A stretch of DNA of 64,000 bases, taken from positions 62,001 to 126,000 of the forward strand of contig JAMZAV010001754.1 in the NCBI GenBank assembly GCA_024449915.1, in the 5' to 3' direction. How positions within the stretch are numbered: the stretch's first letter is position 1; every line of letters starts with the position of its first letter. This DNA comes from Sweltsa coloradensis. Lineage: Eukaryota > Arthropoda > Insecta > Plecoptera > Chloroperlidae. This document shows, piece by piece, positions 59,909-64,000 of the stretch. A model generated the notes under the pieces. That model was not told the origin of the DNA and made no database searches. It saw nothing but the letters and a program-made list of their open reading frames with translations. A program made the position numbers and the translations under genes.

Positions 59909-60027
59909 TCGGCGGAAAACGAATCGTCGCGAATATTCGTGTAGGAGCGGGTTCCAGGGGCGGCACCCCCGGGCCGTGGGTGGGGGGGGGGCAGGGCCCC
60001 CCAGTACTTTAAACCATTCTTTCTGTT
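59909..60027 (-). repeat. GC-rich hairpin repeat (copy C)
   Basis: Reverse complement of the 48061 cassette: GGCGGAAAACGAATCGTCGC, GTAGGAGCGG, then C/G blocks and a smeared AGTACTTTAAACC. Confidence 0.68.
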
Positions 60028-60364
60028 AAACTTTAAATTAAAAATTCTTTCATCATCTCATCATTTTTTTCTAGTAAAGAGGCCCTTTAATTTGTGCAGT
60101 TTTTTTCTAAAGACTTTTTTTTTCCCTTTTTTAATCCATCCGCATTCAAAGTCGACCCCAACTGCCCCCCATGATGTTTTTTGTAAAGTACTATTTTTTT
60201 TGAGTGTGTCTCGTACGAATGTTTTTTAAAACTGGGGTCGAGAAATTTTTTTTAACAATCAAATTTGGGATAAAACGAAAAATAGTAAATTTTTAAGAAA
60301 TTTTTTAAATTTATTTTTTAAATTTTTTTGGGCCCCTATTTAAAGAAAGTTGTTTTTTGTTTTT

Positions 60365-60604
60365 TGAAAACTTTTTGTTTTCCCGGGAATACCGTTTGTT
60401 TTGGAAAAGCAGACAGGAGTTTCCTCCCCGGAAAGTCTATTTCCATTGTGAGGGCAGGTCCCCCCTGTGATCCATCGGTACTTTCGGCGTTTTTAAACTG
60501 AAACCAAGTATAGACCAAACAAAATTGTTCCATCTTTCCTTCCTTGTCAAAAAACTTTTGCTTGCTGAAACTGAACTTTCCAAAAAACTTGTTCAGTGGG
60601 GACA
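60365..60604 (-). repeat. LTR-like repeat (copy C)
   Basis: Minus strand begins TGTCCCCACTGAACAAG and has the smeared equivalent of AAGAACGCCG near 60490. Matches 47517-47740. Confidence 0.5.
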
Positions 60605-61521
60605 TTGTTGGATGAGCGTAGCAAAGGGAAGCGAAGATCCCATTTCATACATTTTAGAAAAAAACCCGGGTTTTTTTTTTTGTTTTCTTTTTTTGTTTTT
60701 AACACTTTTTCCGGCTAAACCGATACTCCAATTGGAATGAAATTTTATGGAGGCCTTCAAAATCTCTAAACTTAGAACTGCCACTTTTTTTTGGGGCGTA
60801 ATGGGAAAATTATTTCTCTTTAAAAATCGCAATTTTACGAATTGTTTTGATTTAAAAAATTTCTTCGCTTAAACACCTACTTTGTTTTAATCCGTTTTTT
60901 TATGATTTTTCACAGAACCTTAAGTCCATAAATTAAGAAAATTTGTGTGAAATTTGAACCAATCAAAAAATTTAATTTCTCATGAAAACCCAAAATATTA
61001 GGGGTTTTTTTTTCTATTTTAAAAAAAATTCTTTGACTTAACACCTAGGGGGCTTTATCCTATTGAAATGATTTTTTTAAGAACCCTTAGTTTTTTTTAA
61101 ATTTAAATTTAATTCTTTTTTGAAAAATTTGAGCCCCTTTTAAATTTGGGGGTAATTATTTTTATTGAAAATCCAATTTTAAAACGGAATTTTTTTTTTT
61201 TTTTTAAAAAAATTATTTTTCTTTAAAAAAAAAAAAAAAAATTTTAATTTTTGTATGAAATTTTTTTTTAATTAAAAAAAAAATTTCCCTTTTAAGTAAT
61301 GTTTTTTTTCCACAAAAAAACAAAAATTTCCAAACAAAACACATGGCAGCTCAATGCACCAATTACGCCTTTTCCAACAACCCCCCGAAAAAAAGCTTTT
61401 TGCAAAGTTTTCCAAAGTGGTAAGAGAATAACAAATAAAGAAAAACCACCCAAAAAGGATGCCCTTTCACACACTTGGGCTACACTCTAAAATTTTTAAA
61501 AAAAATCCTTTACAGTCAAAT

Positions 61522-61965
61522 TATTTGCCATATTCACCCAGGTTTTTTACCGCGGTCTTTTTTAACCCAGTTCCCACTCGAACACTGAAGTTAAGAAACC
61601 CACCGGGCGTGGTAAGGGGGGAGGGGGCCCGCCGCTCTCCCGGGGGAAAACACTGTATATTCGCTGGTTTAGACCCGACTAGGGTTCTTTAAGCTTGTGT
61701 GACAGCTTTTTCTCCTTGGCCCCCGTTGCTGGGCAGCCCGGGGTTTAGTGGGGGAAAACCTTTTAGGACTGCCAAAAAGTTCCCCGTCCTTTGGGGGATT
61801 AAAAACCCGGGGGTCCCCTTGGTACTTTTCGGTAGGAGTGGGGCCCTATGTGCCGGTCCCGGGGGTTTTCCCCCTCCCCCCTTCTCTTTTAAATTTTTGC
61901 ATAGGGGCTACATTCCCTGTTGCAAATAGGGGACAAAAATAAATAAAAAATAAATAAAAAATGAG
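61522..61965 (+). mobile_element. SINE with 5S rRNA-like head (copy C)
   Basis: Best head: GCCATATTCACCC (61528), CACTCGAACACTGAAGTTAA (61576), GGGCGTGGTAAGG, GCCGCTCTCCCGGGGGAAAA, CACTGTATAT. Compared with 5S rRNA, GAAGTTAAG, GGGCGTGGT and CCGCTC..GGGAAC-type words occur in the right order and spacing. Tail: GCATAGGGGCTACATTCCCT, then (AAATAAAT)n at 61935-61960. It is in the opposite orientation to copies A and B, as expected for the right arm. Confidence 0.72.
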
Positions 61966-62454
61966 GAGGAAAAGTATGAAATAGAAAAACAGCGTCGTAT
62001 TTGGGTGCCTTCTTACAAAACCGGGTTACTCTTTTCTTTTCCCAACCCTCCCCGACCCGTAGGCCCTAAAATAATTTTAAAAACTCAAAAAAAACCCGGG
62101 GGTTGATCCAAAACAAAGTGGTAGTTCCTTGGCCCAATTTTTTAATTAGAAAACCATATTTCCGGGTGCGGGGGGTTACAATAAATACCCATCTCCAGGG
62201 GCGACTTTCATGATCATTTATCATTGAGTAAACTGTTTAATTTAGTAAAAATTTCCCCCTTTAATGTTTGAGAGTTTACCATGGGCCCTCCCGGACTCTA
62301 CTAACCGGGGTTCAAACTTTTTAAACCGGGTCCCAAACCATTTCCCAAATGAAAACCTTTCCCAAATTTTCCAAAATATTTCCCACTTTGAAGGTTTTGC
62401 CCTTTTAAATTTAAACGTCTTTTGGATGAAAAAATTTCGAGGCCACCCTCACAC

Positions 62455-62690
62455 TGAATGGGGTAAAAAAAACATTGCCGAACATTTTTTTTGGTTGCGT
62501 TGGTGGTATTGGTGTTTAAAAAAATTGTAGCAAAGTTTTACCAAACGAGACTCGAACCGGGGGACCCTTCACGTGCAAAGCCAAGCGCGCCCCCCGTTTG
62601 CCCAGCAGAAAACCCACAAAATCCAAGCCGTTTGGGACCCGGTACTCATTGGCCCCGTCAAATAAGCACGCAGCCCTCAAAAAAGTAAAG
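62455..62690 (-). mobile_element. tRNA-headed SINE-like repeat (right arm)
   Basis: On the minus strand GGGGGGCGCGCTTGGCTTTG, then CACGTGAAGGGTCCCCGG and TTCGAGTC form an anticodon-arm to T-arm sequence with a proper B box. The 5' D-arm is eroded. Partner of 45600-45840. Confidence 0.62.
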
Positions 62691-63600
62691 TGAACATAAA
62701 ATTTTTGGAATAAACAATTAAAAACACTACAACCCCTTTTAATGCCTTCTGTAAATTTTTTTTTTTAAATTTTTTATTCACAGCTGTGGGGATACGGGCA
62801 TTACATAATTCTTTTAAATTTTTGGGTTTACGAAACAGTTTCAAAGTGGCAGTTCTCTCGACGGAATTTTTCCAAATGTCCGACGGCGTCAACATTGAGG
62901 GATTTTGACACCACCGAAAGTTGACTTGTCAAAAAAGGTTTTGCCCAAAAGTTGATAGTGTAAAAGCCTTTTATCAAGTGGTTTCAAGTTGACACATTTC
63001 CCCAAACCCAAACAAAAAAATAAAAATTTTTAAAAATTTCACCCCGGGGCCTAAACAACTGAAAATTTTTTCGTCTCATTTCCCCTCCCGTGTTTGTATT
63101 ATAGCCTAAAGTAATTGGGCAATAAAAAATTTAAAAATAGAAATGGGAGTCGTGTCCCTTTTAAAATCCTACCCAAAAAAGTTCCGGCCCCAAACCACCA
63201 GGGGGGGTAGGTTTTTCTCGTTTTCTTCCCTAATAAAATGGCAAAATAAAAAATTTAAAAAAGATTTGGGAGTCGTGTGTTTTTAAAATACTCACGAAAA
63301 AAAGTTTCAGCCCAAAAACCCCAGAGCGCATGTCGTCTTGGGGTTTTTTTACCCCAATAAAACCACTCTACCCCCAGAAAATTTTATTATTTTTAACATC
63401 CCTGGGCCCTCTATCTTTTTTAAAAATTTTAAAATTGTGTTGGGCCTGCCCAAGAAACTGGGGCAGTAGACCTAGACCAGACCTTGGAGTCAAAAAAAAT
63501 TCTTATCTGTTAAAGATGCGGAACAGCGAGGAGGAGACTGGAACATTGGGGGCACGAGGGGGAAGAACCCGGGAAGGCCCCCCCAAAGCATGCAGAGCTT
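62690..63600 (-). repeat. LINE-flanking segment, right arm
   Basis: Inverted copy of 41690-42720: CAGTTCTCTCGACGG, TTGACTTGTCAA, TGTTAAAGATGCGGAACAGC, GAGACTGGAACATTGG. It lacks both the palindromic insertion and the 2.8-kb LINE of the left arm and therefore gives empty sites for them. Confidence 0.72.
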
Positions 63601-63689
63601 TAACTTGGCCCCCAAGGGTATTTATGCCCTTTGGGAATTTATTTCCCTTTTTTCCCAAATTTTGGGGCCCATTGTATTTTGTGTTTTAT

Positions 63690-64000
63690 GCCTTTTTAAC
63701 AAAAAAAAAACAACAAACATTCCCCTGTAGGGCCCCCCCGGTATATTCCCCATGTTTTTTAAAAAGTTGTTAAACCCCCCACACCCCCACACCCCCCCAC
63801 CCCCCCAACCCTCCACAAAACATACCGGGTGCCCCCCGAAACCATCAACGTTTCGAGGAAAAAACCCAAACATCGTTTTTGATTTTCCAAAAGCTCCGCA
63901 CAAAAATTGGGATACGAAACGAAACCCCTCCGTTTGGGCAAACTGTAGCAGAATTGGTTTTACCGGGAAAGCACTCCCTTTCCCGCCGAGGACCCGGCCC
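63690..64000 (+). pseudogene. LINE endonuclease, partial (runs off the window)
   Basis: Plus-strand counterpart of 41600-41290: (CACCCCCACACCC)n proline codons, ETINVSRK near 63840, then smeared FPKAPHKNWD (canonical GDFNAPHKVWG) and VWANCSRIGF. It implies that an inverted copy of the 38120-41690 LINE continues to the right. Confidence 0.72.

Noticed and set aside
61522..61640. Functional 5S rRNA gene
   Set aside because: Only internal-promoter words match. The flanks and the second half diverge and the segment continues into a SINE body and tail.

Overview
This window looks like repeat-rich, gene-poor DNA from an animal, most likely a marine invertebrate. The evidence is its transposon set: three kinds of endonuclease/RT non-LTR retrotransposon (LINE), hAT and piggyBac-like DNA elements, tRNA-headed and 5S-rRNA-headed SINEs, AT-rich intergenic sequence and frequent TAGGCCTA motifs. 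No prokaryotic signals are present and no species can be named. I found no intact host protein gene. The recognisable coding sequence is all broken transposon protein.

Layout. 1-672 is unassigned. 672-2026 is a 5'-truncated RNase H-bearing LINE. 2027-6330 (copy A) is a long composite repeat: a 5S-headed SINE, a ~155-bp tandem block, two ~230-bp direct repeats and a GC-rich hairpin. 6340-13700 is degraded unique or simple repeat sequence, with a ~120-bp six-copy tandem repeat at 7254-7925 and two MITE-like elements. 14125-15360 and 17465-18710 are two copies of one non-autonomous hAT element, both with 8-bp target duplications. 18730-26990 holds two tandem copies (D and E) of a relative of the composite repeat; two inserts are present only in D. 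27220-29850 is a ~600-700-bp tandem array interrupted by a hAT remnant (28024-28773) that keeps part of a zinc-finger coding region. 30187-31005 is probably another hAT-like element. 31230-36210 is a decayed CR1/L2/Jockey-type LINE. 36890-37128 is a GC-rich minisatellite and 37329-37948 a piggyBac-like MITE in TTAA. 38120-41690 is the best LINE copy (endonuclease, RT, RNase H, His/Cys tail), in pieces in different frames.

The right third (about 41200 to past 64000) reads as one very large interrupted palindrome with its axis near 51440. Copy B (+) on the left is matched in inverted order by copies F and C (-) on the right. A ~2.8-kb LINE interrupts the left arm and ~4.5 kb of very low-information sequence the right arm.

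Data quality matters. Several stretches (about 0-15.5 kb, 30-36.5 kb, 43-51.4 kb, 54.3-64 kb) differ from their clean paralogues mainly by bases replaced with the neighbouring base, which lengthens homopolymers. I read this as consensus error rather than evolution, so frameshifts and stops there are unreliable. How the parts work together: mobile elements have inserted into one another and into a tandemly amplified noncoding repeat. I see no metabolic or defence system.
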